A stretch of DNA of 64,000 nt, from NCBI GenBank assembly GCA_022749755.1, contig CM040446.1, positions 10,812,367 to 10,876,366 of the forward strand. The letters run 5' to 3'. The notes under the pieces are model-generated. The model made no database searches and was not told the DNA's origin. It was given only the letters and a program-made list of their open reading frames with translations. Positions 36,166 through 48,450 of this stretch are shown here, in pieces. Position 1 is the first letter of the stretch. Each line of letters begins with the position of its first letter. The stretch is from Azadirachta indica. Taxonomy: Eukaryota > Streptophyta > Magnoliopsida > Sapindales > Meliaceae. The position numbers were made by a program, and so were the translations under genes.

Positions 36166-39100
36166 TTACTAATGCCAATCAACTATGCTGCACCAAAGAC
36201 ACATAAATACTCCGCACACAAATACTTGAATATATTATAGACATGGTGCATGAGCCATGTAATCCGTGTTTAAGGGAGATATATGAGAAGACATCAAGCT
36301 CCATTGAATACTGCAAGCAAAATAAGTATAGGAAATATCACTAAAGCATCTGATTGAGGCGGGCCCTAACACTCAACTTAAAAAATGGTTGTATATGTGG
36401 AAACACAACCACAGCTTAACTTGAGTCTTACAGCATAAGAGATTTGCCTCAACACATTTGAATTGTCAAATCACTCCTATTTGCAATTAAAGCTCTTTGA
36501 TGATGTGATAGCAAAATGAAAAAGGAAATACCTGATAAATACCCAGGATCTTTGCCAGACAAGTTGGGCTTCCTGTACTTATAGATTCAGATAAATACTT
36601 GAAATAAGCAGGGCCAAACTTGATGAATGACTCCAACTCTGTTTTTGTCACCTGTTTGATAATAAATCGATCATCTAAGGTTTTGGCAAAGAATACATTG
36701 CTCTTTCCACCCTGTGCTCCCCACTTTTTGCAACGACTAAGTGATCGTATGAAATCTAACTCAGAAGGGCAACATATCCTCCTCAAGGCATCAAAGCGCT
36801 TGGCATAGTAACAGGTCACTGTACACTTTACTTTCCCATTAGGGCCATCATCCGTAAAACAAAATTCTGGCATGCAAGTCCTTGGTGTACAAGAGTGGAT
36901 CTAGAACCTGTGAGCCCCGGGACCCAGATGTAGATAAGATGCCCTCATCAATTGACCCAACACTTCTATCCCTATCAGAGGAAGTGTCATCAAAAGAGCT
37001 AACTGAGAATAGAGAAACCGAGTCAAAAAGCGAAGCTGCAGAATCAGCAGCATCTTTTGGTCTCTCAAACCCAGAAATCTGGGCATGATAATCTGATGAA
37101 ACAAGTGCATATGCTATAGCACTAGTAGGTTCATCATCATAAACAGGCACAACAGTGTCATTGACACCAATGGGTAGAAGCAGCCTGGCACCACTATGCC
37201 GCTCCAACTCCCTATAGGAGAAGACATAGCTAGGATTGTACTCTGAAATGGCAAGCTTCTGGGCATTTGATGAAGAATTCTTGTTAAATGAACCATAGAA
37301 ATTTGAAAAGGGTATGCCAACCCAGCTTTTGGAGATTTCCATATTTTCAATCCCCTTGGCAGATGATACAGAGCTAAGAGAACGTGCCACCTCAAGTCCA
37401 CCTTGGTCAGTAGTACTTGCTGCAGGTAAATTAACCATAGTTGAGGAATCTACTGAGGATAGATCAGGAAGAGAATGGCCATTCTCTTTGCCAACAACAT
37501 TTGCTGGGTGGTTTTCACCAGTCCATGCTGCATCAAGGGTATCAGATAAATTAGTCATCATAGGAAATTCACCATCTGAGAGAGCTCTTCGCACAACCTT
37601 CCCAGATTCTTGAGGAAGATGATTATCACTGACACTTTTACAAGAAGAAAGACAACGATCAGCCTCCTTACGATGTTCTTGATCCTCACCCTTTTCTTTG
37701 TAAACTCCGTGTGGCTCGCTAATGTCACCAGAAATTCCACCTTGATTACATTGAATGTCAGGCTTCACCTCCACAAGAAAGGAGTCGCAGCTACTAAAGC
37801 CTTTACTAGGCTTGGAAGTCACATTGACTTCAACAAGCTTATCTGCAGAACTGACAGGCTTCTCCTTGAGTTTTGGAATAAAATTGCCCGTGCCTTTGCG
37901 GAGATTGTTGTTAATTGAACTGGCTGCATGTATCAGACGTTGGTCCCAAACATAGGACTGGAAGAGTATCTGCCTCTGCAATTTATTGACCTCAAGAATA
38001 TCAATTGCAGGGCGGCCAAGTTTTATCTCCTTACGTAATGCTCTCTGTAAAGATTCCTAAACAGGTCCACACAGTCAATCAGAAAGCAGATAATGCAAAA
38101 TGAAAGACATATGTTTCCAGTACTAAGCTAATAGCCTACTATATCAACAAAAAGAATCAGGCATCAGAAAGTGCTTAATGATACATTAAGCAACAGTCTG
38201 TTGCTGGTATTTTGCAGCATCCAAAGTAGCTACCTGAAATTCTTCTTTATCATTTTGTAGCATCTGCTCTAATTCCAAGATAAGAACTCTTGATTCAGTT
38301 GCTTTCATGCTCTCATCCTCCGACCCTACAAATATTTTTTCTGAAATCTGACGAAGGGCATTGTATGCTTCAGTAAATAGTTGTTCTGCCCTGATACGCA
38401 CCTGTTATGCAAGATAAGAAAATATCATATGAGCATTGACCAATTCAGAACAACTGTTCAAATTTAAAAGAGCAATTGTGATTATCAAACCTCCTTTGCT
38501 TCTTTTTGTATCCACTCCTGATCATCATGGTTGAACTCAATTTTTGGAGGTGGAAGATAAACAGAATGAACGTCAATTGCAGCATAGCTGAAGCAAGCAA
38601 CCATTCTGCCAAAACTACATATGCAAAAACAACGGAGTGAGATAACTGAGAATATAATTGTTTCTGGTGATTCTTAACAAGTTGATGCTTCTCAAGTCCA
38701 TTAAGATCGATATATCAGCAGATACTACCGAGGTTACACTATACTCACCTTCGTACACCATTGTTTTGCATGATATAATAGTAATCACCATTAATAAATG
38801 AAATATCAGGAAAGCAGCAGCAAAATAACTTGTGGGTCACAAAGTCACTTCAACCTAAAATTTACCTGGCAAAAACTAGATCATTTTCCTAGGCATGCTA
38901 TAGTATACATTTTCCCTTATAAAGTACATGGGTTGTCAATATTTCATATCCATGCCCAATGTAAAGACACATATCCTAGTATGAAGTGAACAGATAAAGG
39001 ACCAACCCTCCATCATTGGCCTGTTTATGTGTAATTGCATATCATCAGCATTGTTTAAGAGCTTGATACTTCATATATACTATAAAAAACATTCTTCAAG

Positions 39101-42100
39101 ATAGGAAAAAATACCCATAGAAACGGAGGCAATCCCTGTGAAGGGAATGACCGCAGCTTGCAACTCTGCTTGCAGCAGCATGGTTAGAAAAGCTCAGCTC
39201 CAAAAATTTCCCAAAAGAAAGACCCCAGGCGGCATCAGACATTACAACTCTCCTAGTAGCTGGAGGAAAACCATTGGCCCTAGGACATCGGAGGCATCTG
39301 TGCCACATCCAAATTTTTCCTTCCCGTTCACCTGGTAAGGTATACTCTGGGAGTTTCTTGACAGATATTGTAAGACTGCCTTGCCGATGAGTATAACAAT
39401 GAACATGGGCTTCTGATGGCATGTCACATGAATGACAGTGAAAACTCTGACAGGGGAGACAAGCTTAGACAATCATGAATTGCTATGGAAAGAAATATCT
39501 TTCAGGCAAAAAAAATGATTCGTAGAACTACGAGACAAAAAAATACCTGATCGAACAAATGATCACGTAAAAACCGTCCCAAGGGCTTGTCAAAGCTACC
39601 ATAGTATTTGATTCGAAAGAGATGGGACCGTTCACACACAGTGCCTTTCCACACACAACGAGTTGATAAGGAAACCAAAATGCTCTGATGGTCTGAAGGG
39701 GACGGAGGAAACTCTTCTTTTGAAGATCCCATCTCCTCATTGTTACTATCTTGTTTGAAGGACACTTCTGGGATACCTTGGTGATTTGTAGCCAATGCAT
39801 TCCCTTCTACAAGACTACAGCCACCAACTTGTCTTGATGGCTCTGAGGTGCCAAAACAATTAGAAACTGCAAGATCATCCAGAACAGATGCTCCAGAGGT
39901 GGTTGTTTTGGCCTGAACAGATTCTTTAGGACACACTTTAATTTGTTCCCCAGGAGCACGTTTTGGAGAGGATTCATTCTGGTAGGAATATGAGATATCC
40001 TGCATTGTCGGAAACAAGGAAATAGAGGAACTAGTAGCTTTAATGGTGCTAGAGGAAGGCAGCAAATCTAATGTCCCAGAACAGGGATCCTCCGGCGAAG
40101 TTGGATTGACTCCTTCCAATTTGGACATAGAGTCTGTATTGGTTCCTGGGACTCTATCAGAGATAAGCGCCTTGTTGCTTTTGCACGATTCACTGTTGGG
40201 TTGAGGACATGAAGGCTTTCCAACAGCAGGGATCATGAAGCCAGGTATAGTAGAGATAGACCGATCAATACTTGATGGTTTATCAGGTAACGCAACAGTG
40301 ATAGGAGACTTCAGAGGGAGTTCTGGAAGGGAAGCACCTTCATCAGCCAGAAATGACGTCTCTAGAGCCAGGTGATAAGCAGCAAAAACTCCATATTGAA
40401 CCACATGTTTCACCTTCTTCAACTCGTCCCCGTGGGCACCCCTCAGCAAAATCTGAGAGAACAAGCAATTAGTAAATCTAAATTCTATTGACAACTTCTA
40501 TGTCGCAAATGACAGTCCCAAAAATAACTTCAAAGACCAGCTAAGGAAATCTACAGGTATATATATTGCCAGGTACTTTGAAGCACCTGCAGGCATTGGA
40601 GAACCTAGATTGCATATATCAAGAATTATTTCAACAACTAACCTGATTGCAAACTGCTCCCTAGTTTCTGCTACATTATATTTCTAAGTTCACCCAGTAA
40701 TTATTTTTGGTGAAAATAACCTAGGTGAAAATACAAACAATAGTAAGTCCTAGACTCCAATACACAAGGTTTAAACAATAATGCACCATTGAATACAGTC
40801 CATGCTAAAAATTCAAGTTCCAGGACACAGCAGAATGAATTTACACCTCTGTGCTTGCATATGATGTTTGTAAATAATAAAGAACTTACAGTACAACCCA
40901 AAGGCTTTGGACAGCCCTCAAAGAACATCAGCGTCTTTGACAACCTCTTTCCACCTTGTCCTGCACTGCCATGCTCCTCGACAAATTTATCCACATGGAA
41001 AGTGTCACAATACCCCAGTTTCTGAGATGTCAGATGATCAATTGACGGGACTGTTTGTGCACCAGTGCAACGGGCAATGCGCTCTAAAAGCGGTCTCTTA
41101 ATATTCAGCACAAGTGATATGTCTTTTGCAAGAAGGTACTCTTGCGCATATCGGGATACAGACTTCTCTACCAGAAGAACGTTAGGGTGATGAGCATCAA
41201 TCTTTGCAACTGCCATCTTCAAATGGTCCATTTCCTAAAGAGAAGAGTAAATCCCATAAAATCAAACAAAAACCATTGTTGATTTAAGTAGTTGCAAAAC
41301 GTGAGTGATTAAAGGAATATCTACTGGGTTTTGTTCCCCAGTTAGAATCAACAGACTCAAGCCTATAGTTTCACAGAACCTAAAGCAAAAGAAAAGTTAA
41401 ACAATTTAAACCTGCTGCAACAGAGTATCAACACTTGACAAGTGGTTAGCAACACGCTGATACTCCAAAGCTCCTCCAAGGATTAGAAAACGTGGTTTAT
41501 CAATTTTTGATGTCATTCGCCGATGAGCCACGTTTTTCTTACAAACAACTCCTTTAACCACCATACTAGACAAAATAGCATCAGGAATCCCATCAGCATA
41601 GTGTAAATTGGTTATAGCAACAACAAAAAAATTTAAGTCTTCCAAAGATTACATGCAGACAGGAAAGATGCAACACATTTTCCATCAAATATTCCAATCT
41701 TTGTAGGCCACATCTTTCATTTTAGTAAATACAAAGGAAAGTACTCTTCTCCAGCTCCCCCATACAAACATAAACTTTGCTCAGGCAGCATTTCCAGTAT
41801 TAGGTAGCATATGGAGTTTGAACAGATAGCTGACCAGAGAAGGACAAATGGATGCTAGAAAGCAATTGAAGAATCTTGCAAATGCAAACACACAGAGACA
41901 AAATCACATTAGTCTCCCAACAGGAAAACAAAGAATCTGAAATATCTGTTGAACAAAACAGAACCACTGTCTTCAATACAAAAAAAGGTTCTGGCAATAA
42001 GAAATAAGTATATCTAATATTGCAACAATTAGTTACATTCATAGGCTAGTTAGTTAAATTTCATCGGCTAAATGAAGCCAAATCTTCATAAAACTTAGCA

Positions 42101-43942
42101 TCAAATCAATTACTAGCTATTAGAAAATCCAATCAAATAAAGGACTATTTAGTTCGTAAAATCTCAAAATTATGAACCATTGTGAAACTGTTTTCTCCAG
42201 AGACTAACTGAAGTGAGCATAAAACTGCATTCGCGGATGAATTCATTGGCAAGTCCTCAAATAAAGTCTACCAACATTACCTCTCACTGCGACGACCACA
42301 AGCTATGCATTTAACCTTCACATATCCTCCAGGATCCATTCCTCCACCCTTGCTTGTATCGGGTTAAGAAGTGTGGCTGCTTCCCATGACAAAGATGTAA
42401 CTATTCCCAACCAACTCTCTCGGTCATTTTCATCACCCACAGGTAGGTTTTCAACTTGCAAAAGTTGAGCTACCAAAGCTCTAAAATGCCCTTCTACCAC
42501 ATTCTTCATGGCTTTCCTGTGCTCTTCCCCTGACTTATCTCTACTGCGGTACTCCCCACTACCAAAGCTGTTTGAAGAGCGTAGATATCCCCACTCCCCT
42601 GTTCCATCCTCATCCTCATCATCCAATAGAACAGCTTCTCTCTCATCCTCTTCATCCTCTGGTTCAGGAGGAATCCAAAGTAGCCCCTCATTCTCAAAAT
42701 CCACAGGTTCATAATCAGTAGCCTCTTCATCATACAGAGGAGCTTCGCACTCATCAGCATTCTCACCATCATGCACTTCTTCCCGAAGTTCCTTGATCTT
42801 TTGCACACCATGTGAATCAGAATTCTCTGATAGCTGTGAGCAACTAAAGCTTTTTCTGTTGATATTCTCTCTATCAGGTTCCACTTTGTGTGGTCCATAT
42901 GTGTTATCAATTTCGTCTACAGTTACACCACCATAATAGTCATTGGCCTGCAAGTAATGCCTTGTTTCCGAATCTGAGGGATAAACATGATAATCATCAT
43001 CCTCATCATCACTCCTGGCACCAAAGGATTAGAAAGCAATAAATAACAAATTAAGTGAGCATCATCTCAAGTGATAGTCAATTAGCATTCGCAAGTTAAG
43101 CATTAAGTGACCAAGCAATGCCTCATTCTGACACACAGTCTGTCTCAACAAACAGATGCTTCTGCTCCCTTCCAAATTATTTTCTTATCTATGCTTGAAA
43201 AAGCATTATACAACAACATTCACAAAAAATGTGTGGAACTTTAAGGTTAACTGTTCAATGATTGACAATCCTTTGTGTGCTTCTCAACAAAGTAAATCAT
43301 AAAACAAATGATATACCTATTCATGCTGAAGCCAAATTGGTTAGGAGCAGAATTAACCAATGCAGCAGCACTGGGACTTGTGCTCCTCCCAGATGTTACA
43401 TTCTCTTGCTCGACAGCAAGAGGATCCATTTGCTCAGACCGTTGAGGACTAATACAAGAAGTGTATGGCACGTGCTGGTACGGTCCAGTGGCGTAGGGAG
43501 TTGAACCAACAGTCCCACAACTACTGTTACAAGTACAGCTGGACTTGGTGCTTGCCAAGCTTGTAGCAGATGGCGACGAACTGAGACCAGGACTGGGTGC
43601 TTGGGGGTTCCCATTATCAGCTGCTCCTATGCTCTGTTCCCATTGCCTGAAGCAATAATTACAAACCCTAATCCTCTCTGAATCTTCACGACTAGTCCTT
43701 GACTCATCAAATGGGGCAGGAACCGAGTTTGCAGTACACTTGGCACAGAAGACTAGTCCACAGAGTCGACAATGATGCCTACGGTTGAATACAGTGAATT
43801 GTGAATCACACTCGTAGCATACCCTACAGCTCTGATCGGGCATCCAAAAGTCCCTCGACACATTTGCTGGCTCACTCCTCCGCGGGATCCAAGATTTCAC
43901 TACATCCAGCAGCTCAGACAGTTTGTTGTCAGGGGTGCCCAT
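34899..43942 (-). CDS. FAB1: FAB1-type 1-phosphatidylinositol-3-phosphate 5-kinase with FYVE finger
   Basis: Makes PtdIns(3,5)P2 from PtdIns3P on endosomal and vacuolar membranes. Coding exons, first to last: 43942-43317, 43014-42281, 41565-41412, 41234-40890, 40452-39547, 39446-39115, 38614-38491, 38401-38234, 38056-36532, 36012-35746, 35225-34899, about 1,835 residues (the FAB1A/FAB1B class of plants). FYVE finger at about 33-97 with WMPD, RRHHCR and RVC motifs; an acidic linker; Fab1-type chaperonin-like domain at about 440-680 (KGVVCKKNVAHRRM, RPLLERIARCTGAQ); Cys-rich region at about 890-1040; lipid kinase at about 1530-1830 (GGKSNVFFAKTLDD, DLKGSSRSRY, MDYSLLVGVD, IIDFMRQYTWDKHLE). ATG 43942 is the first start in frame with the FYVE exon. 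As read, the frame is broken by -1 near 42361 and +1 near 36857. A duplicated paralogue of either subtype is possible. Confidence 0.92.
36132..36166. repeat. TA microsatellite in FAB1 intron 9
   Basis: Alternating ta run of about 30 bases within the intron 36013-36531, between the two exons that share the kinase domain. Confidence 0.9.
36853..36866 (-). other. Single-base insertion breaking the FAB1 frame
   Basis: Upstream frame reads DLHARILF then a stop (36850-36848). Downstream frame reads FTDDGPNGKVKCTVTCYYAKRF. One surplus T in the coding run 'ttgttttacgg' joins them. Exon 36532-38056 is 1,525 nt although both its boundaries are phase 0, so one base too many is confirmed independently. 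Confidence 0.9.
42355..42366 (-). other. Single-base deletion breaking the FAB1 frame
   Basis: Upstream frame reads SWEAATLLNP and then runs into a stop at 42320-42318. The +1 frame continues DTSKGGGMDPGGYVKVKC, the sequence expected here in plant FAB1. Exon 42281-43014 is 734 nt, whereas the phases of its two junctions require 735. One base is missing around 'aacccgata'. Confidence 0.9.
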
Positions 43943-43985
43943 TGGCAATGGTCCCGCCCGTGCCTTCTCATTATGAAACAGTCAT
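43900..43985 (-). promoter_or_regulatory. Two overlapping upstream ORFs in the FAB1 leader
   Basis: ATG at 43985 opens four codons to TAA at 43973-43971. A second ATG (43971-43969) overlaps that stop as TAATG and runs 23 codons, past the main ATG at 43942, to TAG at 43902-43900 in another frame. Such overlapping uORFs usually reduce main-ORF initiation. Both lie in the same exon as the main start if the acceptor at 44028-44029 is used. Confidence 0.6.
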
Positions 43986-45000
43986 TGGCCAATCTCTCAA
44001 GTTATCCAGAAGTTAATATTCAAACTCCTGGCAATGATCAACCACAAAAAAAAACACTAACAAATTGCAAACTAACAAATAAAACTGGAAAAAAATGGAA
44101 AAATAAAAAATAAATAAGACAGTTTAGAACTATGCAATGTAAAGTCAAAATATCCATTTCATCTGAGATTATATAAATCATAAACTGGAATTTAATCATA
44201 AGCTTCAATCACCGTTACCAATTCACAGCTACATTTCATTTTTAACCACAAAACAAATATCAAAATATTTGAGTTGAAATTACTACCACACTAAGTTTGC
44301 TAACAGAATAAGAGTTTCAGAACTGGAAACGTGCATGAGTTGATCTGCAAGTCCCTTAATCAATCAAATTCCAACCTCTGAAGATGACTTCTGTGCATTA
44401 GTTCATATTTACACAACTTTCTCTCAATATCAAGTCGAATTAAGCAACATAAGAATCATCAAACAATGTTAAATCAGAATATTCGCTCAAGTTGCAAATG
44501 AAGTTAACATTACCACTACAGAATCTGAGCCTAATTTCAACGCCTACAACATCATTTAGCAAAAAGATAAAATAAAACATAATAACAAAATATTTTTAAT
44601 AGTAAAATTACCTGGCTTGGAAGCCACAAAATTCTTTATTAACTTGCAATAACTGAAACTGAAACCAAATCTTCACTGCAAAATTCAATCAATAAAATAG
44701 AAGTGAATACATGCAAGTAGCAACAAATTCTTATACTCAAATAACAACTCCAATGAGGGGAAAAACTAAATCAAAATGCTTCAATTACGAAGAACAACCG
44801 CAATCAGATTCTTTTTTCTACACAAAAAAATTACAGAAAATTATTCATTAACCTGATTTTACGACCTGAATTTTTCAACAAAGATCCTTATACTCCATGA
44901 TTATAGTACTATTAACCTGTTGAGACCGTACAGAAATTACTAGGAAGAGAAACGACGGCGAACGGCGGTATAAATTACCAGTGCGTTTTCGGCCGGTAAG
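43943..45000 (-). promoter_or_regulatory. Probable FAB1 5' UTR with two introns
   Basis: Inferred leader on the minus strand: a first exon ending at 44917 (caacag|gttaat), a 64-base exon 44675-44612 (tgcag| ... gccag|gtaatt), and the leader part of the coding exon beginning at 44027 after a T-rich acceptor (attgccag|gag). Transcription start is not visible; it is likely within about 100 bases upstream of 44980. No TATA box is convincing. Confidence 0.5.
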
Positions 45001-45254
45001 GCTGTAAACAACTCCACAGATTGAAACCGGTTAATATTTCGAAAACGACAATTCAATTTCTACCTCTTCTTCCTCTTTGTTGTGAAGCTCTGCTTCTGCT
45101 TCTGCTTCTGTTGTCTGTATTTTTTGTTTTTTGTTTTGATTATTCGCTTTCTGGTTTGTTTGTTAGCATTTTTTCTGTGCACACAAAAAAAAGTCTCTCG
45201 CTAAACCGCGTGCCTACTGATAAATAAATAAAATTATATTAATGATAATATAAA

Positions 45255-45939
45255 GGGATAATAATATTTTTGTCCCTCAACTTTTATGAAACAACAAAAG
45301 AATTTATACTTTGGTAATATTAATTATTTTTTGCTGAACATAAAAAAGTGTCTTAAAATTATCATTAAGTGATTGTTAATTTTTAGTTTAAAATTTAATA
45401 TAATTTAATTTTAGTTATATTTTAAATATATTTTTTTAATTTAATACTAAAAACCTAACAATTATGTGTAAATAAACTAAATTTTAAATTTTAAATTTTC
45501 TAATTATAATGAACTAAAATATTTTTATAAATTTTATTTTTTTCTCAAGGAAATGGTCGGTAAAATTATCAATTTTTAAATATTTATGTAAATATTAAAA
45601 AAACTTATTATTTAAATCATTCAAATTTATATATTCATATTTATTCAGCTTTCAGATAAAAATTGTTTTTAGATATTTATATTCATACTTAATAAATAAA
45701 AAATATATATAATTTTTAAAATTATTTAAATTTACTTAAATTTTAATTTTATTCAAATTTTAAATAAAAATAAATAAATCTTAATTATTTAAAATTGATA
45801 AATTTAGCAACTTAAGTATTAACAAAAAATGAAACAACTTATTACTATTTACATATTAGGGATAAAAGTGTTTAAAATTAAGTAGCTTAACCCTCATTTA
45901 TTATTTTAAAAATGTCTAGGGTGCAAATGTTATTATTCC
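45255..45939. mobile_element. TIR element candidate (MITE)
   Basis: Left end gggataataatatttttgtc and, reverse-complemented from the right, ggaataataacatttgcacc are similar over about 40 bases. Interior is AT-rich and non-coding. No clear target duplication. Confidence 0.4.
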
Positions 45940-46832
45940 AATAAATAATATAATTTTAGAGAATTTTTTTTCTCACCTAGAAAACTGTATTTGTTATCTT
46001 TGCTTGATTTTGTTCCCAAAAATAACGGATAATTTTAGATTTCTTAAACAATTTTTTTTTTTACTGCAATTAAATAATTCTTAAATTCTTTTTCTTATTG
46101 CAGTTAAAACAATTCTTAGATTTTATGTACGTATAATAATAAATAGGTCCCTGAATTTTCGTAAAACAACAATTCAGCCCTTGTTGATAATTTTAATAAA
46201 TAGGTCCCAATTTTGAATTTTAGTTGATTTTTTGGGATCTATTTGTTGTACAAGACCAAAGTCTGCCTTTCATTATTATTTTGATAACATATAGGAACAT
46301 ATTTAATGCCATTAGTACCATACATCAATTCACTTTTCCCAACTTGATGTGATAATTTTTTTTATTAACTTTTCCTAAGTTAGAAATTATAACAGAAGAA
46401 TTTAAAATTATAACAAAAGAGTACCAGAAAATAAAGCAATGTATGCTACATGTGTACGACGGCAACTTTTCTTTTTTGGTATGCAATTTTCATTATTTTT
46501 GGATTTCATTTATGAGTTTATATGAAATTAAACAATTCGTATTACATATAATTGATAACATGTTACTAAATACTAAATTACAAATAAAATATTTTTTATA
46601 AATATAAAAAATTCTTCTAAAATTTTAAGTCTGTTTGTAAACTATATTATTTAATACAATAACATGTAGTTAAGAAAAATTAGGTACTGCTGCTTTTCTG
46701 AAGCACCATGCTGTTTGTAACTGCTTTGATATTAGACTTTATTTCATTATTTAAGCTATTGATCTTAGATGCCATCAAGGCTTTTATTTGGTAGGGCTCT
46801 CCCTTACTTTGATATGGGGTTCCTACTTTTGT
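45940..46832. other. AT-rich spacer
   Basis: No gene. Contains 'aataggtccctgaattttcg' at about 46142 and 'aaataggtcccaattttg' at about 46197, which resemble ends of small Mutator-like MITEs, but no pair of ends could be fixed. Confidence 0.45.
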
Positions 46833-47275
46833 TACGGGTGGATAAAAAATTGGAGTATCGAAAAATTAGATTAGATCAAATCACAATCAACAAGTTATAT
46901 CCCATTTCAACTTTTATTTGATTTGGTTCAATTTAAGTTTTTAAAAATCAGAGGTTTTGGGTCCAGGTTTGGTATTAACTCAAAAAATCGGACCCAACCA
47001 AAAAATATTTTTAATATATTTTATTATCTAAACAAAATCGATGTCGTTTTGGAATATTTAAAAATAATAATTAAAAAATAAAAAACTCGAAAACCAGAAT
47101 ATGATTCGAGAAAATTGATCAGTTCAGCGCAATTTAAAAATCTTCAGTCCAATTTCAATTTAGTTTTCATATTGGTCTAATTCAATTTCAATTCTAAAAA
47201 ATTTAAAACCCAAATTTTTTCGGTCCAGTTCGATTTTGCCGAAATCCGAACCGAGCCAACTTATGCCCATCCTTA
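46833..47275. mobile_element. Non-autonomous hAT element (MITE)
   Basis: Left end tacgggtggataaaa, right end (reverse complement) taaggatgggcataagttgg. Flanks acttttgt (46825-46832) and ctttttgt (47276-47283) match at 6 of 8. Interior has the same 'ggtccagttcg' and 'gatgtcgttttgg' features as the hAT at 5150-9967 and the MITE at 1882-2304. Confidence 0.75.
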
Positions 47276-48450
47276 CTTTTTGTGGGTAAATATTGCTCAA
47301 TTTTGAAGGTAAATAAGGCTCATATTATGTGGAGATATTTGAAGTGTTCCATAATTGTCATAAATAATGTGTACATTATAAGAAGATATATAAAGTATTT
47401 TATAATGATATATAAAGTGTTTCATAACTGTCATATTTAAATTTTTAGTAAACACTTAATATAAATATTAAGTAGATTGTAAAATAATTATTATTTTAAG
47501 TTGTATGCAGAATCGAATTGTGAAGGAATCATATTAACAGTATTCATAATTTTAGTTTTTCAAAAGAAAAGAAGTTAAAGGACTATTTTCAATTATTAAT
47601 ATTTGAACTAGAATATATCTAAATAAAATCATAATATTAATAAATGTAAATTGTCATATAATTACAAATATTTTAATGAATGCAATTCTAAAAATGAGTT
47701 CAAATTTTTTAAAGCATAATTTTCAGAATAAAAATAAAAATGTCATATAAGTTTAAGTAAGTAAGGAGTTTGACAATCGTTTATATCAAAACATTTTAAT
47801 TCAAGATGATGGTAGAAGGATCACTTTTGAAAGTATTATGTTATATTTATACATACGAAATTCGTGCTGTTACTACTTTTTATTTCACAACAATTAAAGA
47901 TTTGGTTACAATATATTTGAAACCTTAAATGTAAAATTTAAAATTGAAGTAAATTATCAAAATTCATAATTTAAAATATTTAACATAAAATTGAATATAA
48001 AATAAAAAAATTTTAAATATGTGATTTACAAATTCTTAAGTTTTAACTTATTAAACTAATTAGTTCTAATAGTTTCAAAGATGCTCATTAAAGACCTTAA
48101 TTGTTGAAAAATAATCATTATACCCATATTTAATGAGAATTAACAAGAAAATTTTTTAACTCCTAATTAAAATTAAATATAATAATAATGATAAGTATTT
48201 ATTGAAAATAAAATATTTATGAATATATTTAACTAAAGTATAAATTTATCTATTTTATAATATATTTATAATTCAATATTAATTATGTATTAGAAATTAA
48301 ATTTAATAAATATAGATAAATATTAATTTATTATTAGAATATAAATTTATAAATTTATTTATTTTACAACATATTTAATCCAATATTTATAATTATATTA
48401 TAGTTTAAATAAAAATATATTTCTTATTAAAAATAAATTTATTATATATT
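47276..48450. other. AT-rich spacer
   Basis: No gene, RNA gene or recognised repeat. Very AT-rich from about 47,850 onward. Confidence 0.6.

Noticed and set aside
37114..37918. ORFs on the plus strand and in other frames across FAB1 exons
   Set aside because: They overlap the large FAB1 exon, whose frame matches the family; the others are shadows.
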